Assembly (NCBI RefSeq): GCF_905171765.1
Contig: NC_053391.1
Span: forward strand, 106,242,644-106,306,643
Direction of reading: 5' to 3'
Length of the DNA: 64,000 nt
DNA from: Bufo bufo
Taxonomy: Eukaryota; Chordata; Amphibia; Anura; Bufonidae
Below, one piece after another: positions 48,785 to 59,376 of the stretch. The notes beneath the pieces were generated by a model. The model was not told the DNA's origin and made no database searches. It saw only the letters and a program-made list of their open reading frames with translations. Position 1 is the stretch's first letter, and every line of letters begins with the position of its first letter. The translations under genes and the position numbers were made by a program.

Positions 48785-49060
48785 CTGAAAGAACATTCAC
48801 ACGACCGTATTTTCGGTCCACATCGGATCAGCATTTTTTGCGGATCAGATGGGGACCATTCATTACAGTGGGCCCTGCAAAAAAAATAAAAAATAGAGCA
48901 TGTCCTATTCTTATCTGTTTAGCAGACCGGAATAAGCATTTCTAACAAAGGGCAAGACGTGCTGATCCACAAATGCGGAATGCACAAGGCTGGTATTCAT
49001 GACCGTATCCGTTTTTAAGGTCTTCAAAACAGATACAGTCATGTGAATGCTCCCTTAAAA
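48785..49060. mobile_element. MITE-like dispersed repeat with ~17-bp terminal inverted repeats
   Basis: The left end CATTCACACGACCGTAT (about 48,794) and right end ATACAGTCATGTGAATG are inverted copies with two CpG-type mismatches. The interior carries TTGCGGATCAG, CATGTCCTATTCTTATC and GCGGAATGCAC, shared in style with 37,655-37,990. There is no reading frame. Confidence 0.65.
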
Positions 49061-49095
49061 TAGGTCATATTAAATTATCCATGTATATGTTTTTA

Positions 49096-49200
49096 CTAGA
49101 GATGAGTGAAGTTTTCAAAAATTAGAATCGGACGCTTCGCCAAATTTTCCCAACAAATTCGATTAGAGTTAATTAGTGATGAAGATCATTAAAAATCAGC
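49096..49200. mobile_element. Dispersed repeat starting CTAGAGATGAGTGAA
   Basis: The start motif matches, in reverse, the terminus at 35,271-35,285. It is followed by GGACGCTTCGCCAAATTTTC and then an AT-rich stretch. Only one end is recognised. Confidence 0.4.
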
Positions 49201-50116
49201 TATTTGCCGGCTGCAGGGTGCGTGTATATTGGTGTACATCACTGTGCATTGCATAAATATTCCTAGCTAGTCCGCTGTGGTAGTGAACAATTATTGTGCA
49301 TTCGTATGACAGGCAGTTGACAGGCGTCACTCTTAGAATCAGTTCACACTTAGAATCAGCCTTATATGTCAAGGACTTAACCTACAGTGGCCCAAGATTC
49401 TACTGTAGGGTGAAAGAGCCCTATCTTTTTACACCGTCTGCTGATTCCATATAGATTGCTAGAGAACCAGTTCTGTTACACGGTGATACAAGTATGGCCC
49501 CCATGACAGAGTGGAGACGGTGTCAGCAGTAAGTTTGTGTTGACGTCACTGTTTATTTTTCCAGCATTTAGTCAGTAATTGATCAGTATTACTAAGGCCA
49601 AAAGAAAACAGGAGTGGGTCCAAAACGGAGATGACTTGTAATTGTAATATTTGCATGACTTCTGTGTTTTGTACCCACTCCTGCTTTTAGCTTCCAAATC
49701 ATGAGCAAATCCTGATGCAAAATACTGACCGTGTGATAGAGACCTTATGGATGCTCCAAAGACAGAATTTGTTGTGTTTTTCATTTTTCAGTTCTTCTGA
49801 CAGATCAGATCACCACCAAGAAGTTTCCCATCCTCTATTATGTAATATTAGTTATAATAAGTTGCCTACAATGAATGATAAAGAGACACGGACACATTGT
49901 TTGCTACCTCATCTGGTGACTTTTATTTATTAAAAGGGCAGTAATTTTGAAATGGCCCTGTTGATGGAAAACCCCTAACTCACAAAGAGTCATCCTTCAA
50001 CACTCAGGAGAGGAAAAACCCCCAGTGGAGGAAACCTCTAGGGAGCCATGGCTGAAGGACTGCCCCTCCCCTGGGCAAAGGGGTAAAAAGTCAACATTTT
50101 ATGTGAAGTAGCTCTG
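49201..50116. other. No gene recognised
   Basis: The region lies downstream of the DRAM-like gene. There are no phase-compatible exons. A minus-strand AATAAATAAA near 49,920 could be a distal polyadenylation signal for that gene. Confidence 0.4.
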
Positions 50117-50121
50117 GACAA

Positions 50122-50430
50122 TCAGGTAAATGCCATGTCCAGAATTGAGAACAGAGACCGAGCCCGGAATCTGTCTCTTGATGCAGCAGATTAAATATAC
50201 ATCTGACTGCGGAAAGTCCGGTAAGTGTCATATCCAGTAGCGAGAACAGAGACCAAGCCTGGAATCTGTCTCTTGATGCAGCAGATAAAATATATATCTG
50301 ACTGCGGAAAGTCCGGTAAATGCCATGTCCAGTGGTGAGAACAGAGACCAAGCCTGGAATCTGTCTCTTGATGCAGCAGATAAAATATATATCTAACTGC
50401 GGAAAGTCCGGTAAATGCCATGTTCGGTAT
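50122..50430. repeat. 95-bp tandem repeat, about 3.3 copies
   Basis: GGTAAATGCCATGTCCAG-type starts fall at 50,126, 50,221, 50,316 and 50,411, exactly 95 bp apart. Each copy contains GAGAACAGAGACC, GGAATCTGTCTCTTGATGCA and CTGCGGAAAGTCC. It lies about 70 bp beyond the stop codon of the DRAM-like gene and may be in its 3' untranslated region. Open frames here are repeat artefacts. Confidence 0.93.
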
Positions 50431-50501
50431 TAAATCCAGCAATGTCCAGATGGTTTTAGTTGTCTTCCTGGCACTCCGCCCCTGGTTCTTAACCTTAGAT
50501 T

Positions 50502-53500
50502 TTATTGGGGGTTTTCAGGGTCCTGGGTCTTTTTCCTCAGAACGATGGAGATGCCTTCTCGGGACAACTCTAATGACAAACACTGAGAATAAAAGAAAAG
50601 GGACATTTATCATGAAATGGCTTTCTTCAATATAGTATCATTAAAAAGCTTACTGGGTGCATGAGACCTTCATGTATAATCTACTCACCTGAAAATCTGT
50701 ATAATTCATGACAGGGTAAACTGTCAAGCCGAAGAATCCCGTCCACTCACCCACCATGCCTGTTATAGAGAAGATCTGCAGAAGAGAGAGGGATGGAATA
50801 GAAGATATTAGTGCCCAGCAGTACTCACCAGTGGTTCTGGTATAGAGTTAGGTGGGAGTATGACATGTCTACCAAGAGTTTCTATATCACTATTACATAG
50901 GACACATGTGGTTACTTAAGATGGCGAATTAAGACATAAACTCACCTCTTTACAGCTATCAGTGGTACATAGAAGGAAGAAGCTGCCCAAACCTACAGCA
51001 ACTGGAAGGAGATGTTAAGGAGAAGTAACAGAAGTCTATTAATATTGTGTTTTCTATACTGTCATTTATCATCTATGCTGCAATGAAGTCACTGGAAGCA
51101 GATAATCACCAGTGTATCCAGCACACAACATTAAGACGTATATTGTTATCCACTTGGAAGGTCTTAGGGAAATCAATATAGATATACTAAGGCCAAAACG
51201 CCCAAAAACTCCCGCTTGGGACAAACCAAAATGCTATTAAAATGTAACTTGTATTTCTTAATAACTTAAAATGCAAATATATCCACACAAATAATTGTAC
51301 CAGCCGGCTATAAAAGGATACAGATTAGCAGTGCCACAATGGTCACCAAGGTTGATGCCAGTCTAATGTGGCACATGCAACGACTGCTGAGGGATCTCTT
51401 GTACAGGCATACAGATTGACACAGGTTGTAAATGGCAAAACTGAAAAATGCCACTCCTGCGCTGATCCTGTGGAGGAGGGGATTGGTCTTCAACTAGAAT
51501 GTAGAGAGAGATATAAATGTCACAATGAGCTCGTTATGGAGATCTGAGAATGCAGAAGAGCAGAGTCCGCAGGTGGAGTGCAATTACACAGGGGCAGTAA
51601 TACCTAAGGATAGTTACCAGGGAATATCATGGTAATGTATGCTTCATTCAGCACTATGCCACTGAGCATCAGACACTATGGGGGAGATTTACTAATAGTG
51701 TCACAATTTACACTAAGAATACGAATTACAGTCTTGTTATTAGACAAATTTACTATTCTGGTGTATGGACCCAGATTCAGGACAGAAATGTGTCTTATAT
51801 TCTATAGTTTTACAAAAAAAAATTTGGGTGCGTTTTGTCGCACATGAAGATGCATTTAGGCCACACCCCTTTCCTTTAGGCGACACTCCTCCTTATCGGA
51901 CAAGGCATAAAAAGCTTAGCAAAGTGTGTAAAACACTTGGCAAATGTGATGCTACACATTGACACCAGTTTTTTGGTGCAAAATGCACATTTTCAAATAG
52001 AAATTCCGCCCCTATGTTTTCTATGGAACAAACACTAAATAGGGCCCCAGCCCAGTATATATGTAACACCGGGCCCAAGCATTGACCCCTCTACATGTAA
52101 TTGTTCTGATTCTTCTGTGTATTTATACTTTATATAAAATCTGACTAACCGAAAATGCGCCGGTCAAGGCTGTCTCAATACACGCAAGCCATCCCATGGC
52201 ATAGAGGATTCTCTGGCCGATGATATGTCGCTTCTCTGATGGCTCAGAATGAATGATCATGAACCTGTATTTGACGGAAGTGATGCCAGCTCCTGAAATA
52301 GACAATACATATTACCAGCCAGAGATTTCCATAGGTCATTTCTATAAACACTTGCAATAACCTTCAGGAGCCAATGATGATTACAATCTCTAGTGATGGC
52401 CACCGCTCAGTGCTGGATAGTGATCATAGATCTGGAGTCACTGAGATCTTCATCATGTAGTCTCCCTATAGGAAGCTGCATCCACTTACCTACAATGGAT
52501 ATAACCATGAAGACGACTGTGAAGACCACCGATTCGGGGAACTCTTCTCCCGTGTTACTGTGAAATAAAGCAAAATATTGGAAGTTACTAGGACATAAGT
52601 CGGAAATATCTCATCAAGAGCAGAGGAGAATTTATGTACTTTTACCTGCCCTGCTATACACTCACCTAAAGAATTATTAGGAACACCATACTAATACGGT
52701 GTTGGACCCCTTTTGCCTTCAGAACTGCCTTAATTCTACGTGGCATTGATTCAACAAGGTGCTGATAGCATTCTTTAGAAATGTTGGCCCATATTGATAG
52801 GATAGCATCTTGCAGTTGATGGAGATTTGAGGGATGCACATCCAGGGCACGAAGCTCCCGTTCCACCACATCCCAAAGATGCTCTATTGGGTTGAGATCT
52901 GGTGACTGTGGGGGCCAATTTAGTACAGTAAACTCATTGTCATGTTCAAGAAACCAATTTAAAATGATTCAAGCTTTGTGACATGGGCATTATCCTGCTG
53001 GAAGTAGCCATCAGAGGATGGATACATGTTCTCATTCTGTTTACGCCAAATTCGGACTCTACCATTTGAATGTCTCAACAGAAATCGAGACTCATCAGAC
53101 CAGGCAACATTTTTCCAGTCTTCAACAGTCCAATTTTGGTGAGCTCGTGCAAATTGTAGCCTCTTTTTCCTATTTGTAGTGGAGATGAGTGGTACCCGGT
53201 GGGGTCTTTTGCTGTTGTAGCCCATCCGCCTCAAGGTTGTGCGTGTTGTGGCTTCACAAATGCTTTGCTGCATACCTCGGTTGTAACGAGTGGTTATTTC
53301 AGTCAACGTTGCTCTTCTATCAGCTTGAATCAGTCGGCACATTCTCCTCTGACCTCTAGCATCCACAAGGCATTTTTGCCCACAGGACTGCCGCATACTG
53401 GATGTTTTTCCCTTTTCACACCATTCTTTGTAAACCCTAGAAATGGTTGTGCGTGAAAATCCCAGTAACTGAGCAGATTGTGAAATACTCAGACCGGCCC

Positions 53501-54277
53501 GTCTGGCACCAACAACCATGCCACGCTCAAAATTGCTTAAATCACCTTTCTTTCCCATTCTGACATTCAGTTTACAGTTCAGGAGATTGTCTTGACCAGG
53601 GCCACCCCCTTAAATGCATTGAAGGAACTGCCATGTGATTGGTTGACTAGATAATTGCATTAATGAGAAATAGAACAGGTGTTCCTAATAATTCTTTAGG
53701 TGAGTGTATATCTATTACTTCCCCAATACACCCAGTGATATGGTCCCTGCGGAGAAGCAGAGGAACTGGGTAAAACTCGTTAAGAAATGAATAATTATTA
53801 CTATCATCACCACCATTATTATTATTATGACCTTGATAGTGTACACATTGATGTACTATAGACTTACAGTCATTGTGATATTTACTACATGAACAATAAG
53901 ATGGAGCTTATTAATAATCCAAATCACTGCAAAAAATGCACCAAAATGATACGCAACTGACAATACTAGCCAATTCCTCAAGCCGATGTTAAAAGCTGAG
54001 AACTTTTCCAATATCTTCCAGTCAGGAACATATCGGAGCCCCTCATGCACTAATAATAATAGTAATTCTAATGTAATAATACCCTCACAGGAATTATACC
54101 GCAGTAATACTAATAATTATACTACACAGTAAGGATTCTGCCCCCCGTACCCTCTTACCTGATGTATGGATATTTTGAATGGCCTAAGATGACAGTAATG
54201 GTGGTCGTGGAACAGAGACCTAATAGCATCCATATGGACAAGAGGATAGGCAAGAATGCCAAACCCTGGATCTCCAT
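50502..54277 (-). CDS. DRAM-family (DRAM1-like) six-pass membrane protein, seven coding exons
   Basis: Coding exons, minus strand: 54,277-54,159; 52,557-52,490; 52,292-52,150; 51,493-51,322; 51,001-50,946; 50,775-50,689; 50,582-50,502. Every junction is GT-AG and all phases agree, giving 241 residues with no stop, the usual DRAM length. The start ATG has a good context (A at -3, G at +4). Six hydrophobic segments lie near residues 5-27, 49-66, 90-109, 119-140, 155-178 and 187-207. Family marks are PYIS...TGEEFPES (37-48), VKYR in loop 1, LKTNPLLHRISAG (111-123), CHIR (151-154), EWTGFFG (196-202) and YTDFQ (211-215). DRAM1 and DRAM2 are lysosomal membrane proteins linked to autophagy; that role is inferred here from family. 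DRAM1 is the closest I can recall (CHIR, EWT, DFQ); DRAM2 or a frog-specific paralogue is possible. The stop codon lies inside an AATAAA. Confidence 0.88.
51680..52050. mobile_element. Probable MITE in intron 3 of the DRAM-like gene
   Basis: It begins GGGGGAGATTTACTAATAG, similar to the GGGCCAGATTTAT terminus at 58,575, and includes TTTGTCGCACATGAAG and TTGGTGCAAAATGCAC. No reading frame is seen. The right boundary (about 52,040) is uncertain. Confidence 0.5.
52659..53706 (-). pseudogene. Tc1-like element with internal deletion, in intron 1 of the DRAM-like gene
   Basis: The 1,048-bp element is flanked by TA (52,657-52,658 and 53,707-53,708) and has ~29-bp perfect inverted ends starting CACTCACCTAAAGAATTATT. 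The transposase starts at 53,558 (MGKKGDLSNFERG), with two helix-turn-helix parts and the first catalytic Asp in AWSDESRF. At MYPS|SDGYFQQDNA a central stretch is missing; the second Asp remains in QQDNA but the frame then shifts. Another frame (52,940-52,670) gives [11 protein letters not shown] with the third acidic residue. The protein is dead, but the intact ends could be mobilised by a related enzyme. It lies about 100 bp upstream of exon 2. Confidence 0.92.
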
Positions 54278-54389
54278 GATGCAAAGAAAATATTTGCTCA
54301 GCAAAAGCAAAAGCCAATCTGTCTCTCTGTGTATTCACAGTTAATTTGGCCAAGGTAAAGTCAGCCAGTGGTTTTCCTAGACTCAGAAC

Positions 54390-54525
54390 TTGGTGATGTC
54401 ACTAGCTTCTGTGATGTCATCACATATGCCTGAATCTGATTGGTCCTCAGGCTCCTCACTAGTTTCTGTGATGTCATCGATGTTGTGTCATCATCACACA
54501 TGCATGAAAATGATTGGTCCTTAGT
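54390..54525 (-). promoter_or_regulatory. Putative promoter of the DRAM-like gene: CCAAT boxes and CRE-like sites, duplicated
   Basis: Two ACCAATCA boxes on the minus strand (54,438-54,446 and 54,511-54,519) lie 165-240 bp upstream of the start codon. Three TGATGTCA motifs (about 54,393, 54,411 and 54,469), CRE/ATF-like with a CpG-to-TpG change, lie among them. The block CTAG(C/T)TTCTGTGATGTCATC ... TGATTGGTCCT occurs twice. The arrangement is promoter-like, but the transcription start is not visible. Confidence 0.5.
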
Positions 54526-54539
54526 ATTATATACTTTAT

Positions 54540-55215
54540 AAATGGCAGAATCTCTTAGTTATACAATGACAGATCACACACTACAATATCACTAGGTGAC
54601 CAAACCTGCTGCTATATCTGCCCCTCTGCCTCTTCCATTTAGTAAATGAAGGCACCATGAAGGTATCTGGTTTCTGCAGATGGCACTGGGGGTGAAACTG
54701 TTACCTGTCTTATCACTGCTCTCTAGAGGCAGACTGGGAACTTAAAGTGGCCTTGGAAAAAATAAGAAAAGTGACCCTGTTTTGTAACTGGGTCCAAATT
54801 GATGGAGGGCAGGGCCAGCAATACTATATTGTGGCACATTATACCACCCCAACAGAGCCAAATACCACAGTCCATCACAAATTACTGCCAGAAGCACAAA
54901 ATACATCCCCAAAAACATCCACTGGCTGGCCCTCTGGGCATCGGTCCACCAGGAAATTTCCCTGTAAGGTCTATGGTCAATCCACCCCTGACGCTCTCCT
55001 ATCCAGATTACTCCTAATATAAAGCCAGAGATTCAGGTTGTAGGCATTTATTTTGACACTATATCTTGGAGGAGGAGGCTGGTGGTTTTTTATTTGTGCC
55101 AGAGTTGATTTTTTTATGCAAATCCGGCCCTGCCAGTGTTATGCTGCTCCTTAGTCTTCAAGTTATCACACAAGCTGGTAAGTATTACAACAGCAAAATC
55201 TCCTCAAAACCATAC
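54540..55215. other. No gene recognised
   Basis: The region lies upstream of the DRAM-like promoter. There are short open frames only and no domain or recognised element. Confidence 0.45.
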
Positions 55216-55220
55216 AATAT

Positions 55221-55824
55221 ACTGAACCAATGAGGATATGGAGTAATTTAAAACATAACTTTTACTAGTTCCAAAAATAAAATAAATGAGGCTCAAAAAT
55301 AAATTCTTGCCACCTCTGGCGTGTGTTGCTGATTCTTTCTTTCCAAGTCCAAAGGGGTAGTAATTATCCTGGAAATCTTGCCTCACAAACACAGAGCACC
55401 CGCCCCGATAGGGGTGAAATCGTCCGGAATCTGTCCCTTCAGTGGCCGTATCCCTAAAAAGCCCTCACTCTATTCCCATGGGGCGGGTGCTCTGTGTTTG
55501 TGAGGCAGGGACATATAGCCCCTTCCCTACTTACACATAGGGTTTTTTAAGGGTAAGATAGGTATTGTCCCTATGTAAAATTTTAACAATCACAGCGTCC
55601 CTTCAAGATATTATTATTTACGGACAGAAAGATCCAGGATTTTCAGGATAATTACTACCCCTTTGGACTTGGAAAGAAAGAATCAGCAACACACGCCAGA
55701 GGTGGTAAGATTTTATTTTTTCCTTATTACCAGTTTATGGTTAATCGTTTGAGCCTCATTTATTTTATTTTTGGAACTAGTAAAAGCTATGTTTCAAATT
55801 ACTCCATATCCTCATTGGTTCAGT
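55221..55824. mobile_element. Foldback element with an interrupted right arm
   Basis: The left arm 55,221-55,406 is matched in inverse by 55,480-55,505 (GGGGCGGGTGCTCTGTGTTT...) and by 55,641-55,824 (to GGTTCAGT). The arms share GGAACTAGTAAAAG, GCGTGTGTTGCTGATTC-type and CCTCACAAACACAGAG segments with few mismatches. The loop is about 73 bp. About 130 bp (55,507-55,640), with its own small inverted pair (ACATAGGG/CCCTATGT), splits the right arm. Confidence 0.85.
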
Positions 55825-56880
55825 ATTCTCCTTAGTCTTCCACTAAGTTTTGAACTCATTTGAGTGTTGCAGAATCATTGACCACCCGCCTGTTTTACAT
55901 GATATTTTTTCACACTTGAAAGTATATCAAAGGAGAGTGCGGGACATAAGATGTTCAGTAGAAGAATGGTTTCCTGATCAGGATGGAGCCGGCAAATGCC
56001 ATTTCATATGGCGGTAGGAATAGAATAAGGGTTCCAGAAGTACAAAGTACTCCATTTATTTGGGACCCACTAAAGCAAAGCTTTCCTCCACCACACACTG
56101 GGGGACATATGGACTCATACACTGCTTTAAAATAATTCCGGAGGATTTGTTGCACCCTACACTAGCATATCTGCCAGTATTAATAAGTGGTTGCACCCTG
56201 AAATTTTTGAAAATTGTGGACACACTCCTTTTCCTAAGACTCCTCCACCTTCCATGTATGCCCCCACCCCTTTTTTATGATATGTCTTTCATGCCCTGTG
56301 TGGGGATTTACAAACCCCTCTAGGAATTCAGGAGGTCTTCCCTTTTTGGGAGCCTCCTGTATGTTTCAGGAGAGTTGCCAACTCTTCTATATACATACCT
56401 ACTCACAAACACTCACTAAACGTATAACTTAATTCCAGACCTATATGTGCATTATATGAATGGACAGGGCGTTAACTAAGCACTGAGAGAAGGGTAAAAG
56501 ATATACAGAGGGCACAGCACTATTATTTCATCTTCTAAATACAGGCTTTACTGTTAGGTGGGGTTCACAAGAGCGTTATCACACTCTGGTCTTCTGCTTT
56601 CACCGGAGCAGAAGAACAAATATAATGGAAGTGCTAAATTGAGCACAAATCTTAAAGTAAAAGAACGGAGCAGGCGCCATTAACTATAACGGGGTGTGCT
56701 CAGGATGCTGCTTCTTTATCAAGAACATATAGCCCCTTCCCTACTTTTAAGGGTAAGATAGCTATTGCTTGCAGCATTCTCAAAGTGCAGCATTTATAAG
56801 TGCATTGGAGATATTCAGGAGGTAATCTGGAGGTGGATACAATCTAAAAAAGTAGGTTTTGTTGTTCAAAATCTTTCCCC
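55825..56880. other. No gene; contains a second copy of the foldback's inserted segment
   Basis: ATATAGCCCCTTCCCTACTT and AAGGGTAAGATAG-TATTG at 56,727-56,768 match 55,513-55,568 with a short deletion. Around 56,575-56,715 is a 'cacaagagcgtta...accggagcagaag' dispersed repeat. No exon is recognised. Confidence 0.5.
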
Positions 56881-56888
56881 TCTTTAAA

Positions 56889-57810
56889 ATGGCAGACCTG
56901 CTTCTGTGCAGGAATTGCTGTGCTTTTATTTCAGGTTCCACTCTTCGGAGGTTTGGATGCTGTCTGTTCTGTAGACAGCTCTCCGTAATGCACCAGGAAA
57001 TTGCATTTTTGAAATCTGAAATTTGTAAATCAACTGTTAAACAAACTCAGGCTGGGAATGTTGCAATGCCACTGCCACAGAGGCTCCCTAGAAATAGAAG
57101 ATGGGTTACTGCAGGTTCTGGTAGACTTAGAGTTGAGGATAGAAGACATGTCCCACAGCCTGTGGCTCTCCATAATTCATTTGCAGCACTTTTGGAGTGC
57201 AAGAGCAACATGGAGGATGGCTCAGGCACAGTGGGTGAGGAACAATCATCTCCTATGCCTAAAGTATGCAATACTGCAGCCAAAGACAAAAAGGATAAGG
57301 TGAGGACTGATAGTAAGCAGCTGTGGTGGGCAATTCTATCATAAGATGTGTGAAGTTTGAGGAAAATGGTTTTGTGAGATTTCTCCCTGGTGCTATCGCT
57401 AGCAGGGACAGACAACGTATCTTTAATATTGTTAGGCAAGCAAAGCAGAAAAGGAAGGTGGATGTTATTGTCCATCTTGGGACAAATTATCTGACTTGCA
57501 ATGAGGTTTTAAAGGTGAAGTAAGCTTTTCACAGACTTGGTAATGATATACGGGAGGTTGCATCGACTGTTTCATTCTCTGCAGTTTTGCCTGTGCATAA
57601 CCTTCAGCATGACAAGCAGATGCGCATTAAGGAATTCAATGTATGGCTTGGTGAATGGTCTCTGAACCAAGGGTTTGGTTTGTGTCTCATGTTAGCTCTC
57701 GTTGGAATGGAAAAGAACTGTACAAGAAAGATGGTTTGCATCTTTCTCTCAAGGGAGCGAATGTCCTCAGTGAACAGTTCAAAGTATTTGCTAAGGAGCA
57801 TTTAAACTAA
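56889..57810 (+). pseudogene. CR1 ORF1: Cys-rich finger plus SGNH esterase, inactivated
   Basis: The N-terminus MADLLLCRNCC...CCLFCRQ is a Cys-rich, PHD-like finger, followed by a coiled stretch. A frameshift near 57,310 leads into the esterase domain: block I VGNSII (normally GDS), block III HLGTNY (normally GTND), and KKDGLHLS (block V, DxxH kept). A stop at 57,521 (VK*) and another frame change near 57,690 break the frame, and the natural stop is at 57,808-57,810. Esterase-bearing ORF1 is known in CR1-like LINEs. With block I and III Asp lost and stops present, no active product is expected. Confidence 0.8.
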
Positions 57811-57871
57811 GAAAGGGGGGCAAAAGAGTGATAATCCAGCAGTCCGACTGCGCCTCGGACAATGCCAGAAG

Positions 57872-58574
57872 ATGCCAGTAGCACATAGGTTAAGAAATGA
57901 CAAGCTCAGAGTCTTGTCTACAAATGCTCGCAGTTTAGGGAATAAGATCGATGAACTTGAGTCTATAATGGCATCTGAGAATATAGATTTAGTGGCTGTT
58001 ACTGAGACGTGGTTCAATGGGAGTAATGACTGGGATATAACAATACCAGGGTTCTCTCTATATAGGAAAGACAGGAAAGGCAAGAAAGGAGGAGGGGTGG
58101 CCCTGTATGTGAAAGATAGCATAAAATCTAATCTAATACAAGTTAGCGAGACCAATTTAGAGTCAGTTTGGGTTACGTTGCAGCTTGATAATCATAAGGT
58201 AACTTATGTAGGTGTGATATATAGACCACCTAGCCAAGTCAAAGAATTAGATGATCTATTAGTTGAGGAAATAGCTAAAATGACATTGAAAGGGGAAGTT
58301 ATCATTATGGGAGACTTTAATCTTCCTGATGTAAACTGGAAAACCAAAATAGCTAGTTTTGCCAGGAGTACAGATATTCTAAATTTCCTACTGGGATTAT
58401 CTCTACAGCAAGTAGTTGAGGAGCCAATCCGGAAGGAGTCCATTTTAGATTTAGTATTCACAAATGGGAATTTGGTATCTGATATTACTGTAGGGGAAAG
58501 CTTAGGATCTAGTGATCACCAGTCAGTGTGGTTTACTATAAGTACAGTGACTCCACACAAAAACAAAAGTTTTA
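57872..58574 (+). pseudogene. CR1 ORF2, apurinic-type endonuclease domain
   Basis: About 234 codons are open from the Met at 57,872. The endonuclease motifs are all visible: NARSLGNKIDELE (18-30), VTETWF with E45, IYRPP (116-120), GDFNLPDVNW with D148 and N150, ILDLVFTN (191-198) and SSDHQSV with D215-H216. The catalytic residues appear intact. The frame is cut at 58,574 by the TTA-flanked MITE and then runs into foreign sequence to a stop at 58,730. The domain would nick target DNA to prime reverse transcription; alone it is a truncated remnant. Confidence 0.9.
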
Positions 58575-59376
58575 GGGCCAGATTTATCATTAGCTCAAGT
58601 CAGAATAATGGAGTGAAAAAGTCGCAAAAAAATGCGCAAACGCTAAACCTGTGCACAAATTTGCGACTTTTTTCTGCTCTGCACTATGCTCGCCAGTTTT
58701 CTGAAAGTGGGCGTGTTTTCTTATGTAAATGAATCTCTAGACAGATTTACTATTGGGACTATTTAAAAAGTCGCAAAAAAGTCGCAAAAAAATGCGCAAT
58801 TTCACTCCAGTGAGGACCATGCTTATCTTATGAGACTTTTTAATAGAACATGCTTTTTCGTAAAAACGTGCGACTTTTTCATAAAGATGTGCGACTTTTG
58901 TAAAGCTGCTTACTGAGGGATAAACTGCTACCGTCAAACCACATTTATTACAGTCTTAAAGGGGTATTCCCACTTCATTAAATAGGGTTACATTAAATCA
59001 TTGCCCCCCACTGAACATTTCTTATAATACATGTAATAAAAAAAACATACCATTCAGCCTAAAAATGCTCCTTTCACTCCCCTGTGTTTGTGCTGGTATC
59101 CCATGGATACGGCCACATCTCGCCGGCCGCATCCATGCCGCACTTGCGCACTGGTTTCTATTGCAATCCTGCAGCCGGCCTCTCACTCACACTGTGAGCG
59201 CGCACGAGTGAAACAGCTCAGTCAGATTAGCATAGAGGCAGCAGCAGGCAGTGTAATAGGAGCCAACAGTGGAAGCTAGCCCCGCCCCTCCACACCCTCC
59301 AACCAATCAGAGGCAACCAGCAGTCCAGCAGTGACTCACAGCACAGGGGGATTCGCAGGGACTCAGAGAATCGTCT

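Noticed and set aside
50091..50442. Short minus-strand proteins with 32-residue periodicity
   Set aside because: They arise from the 95-bp tandem repeat.
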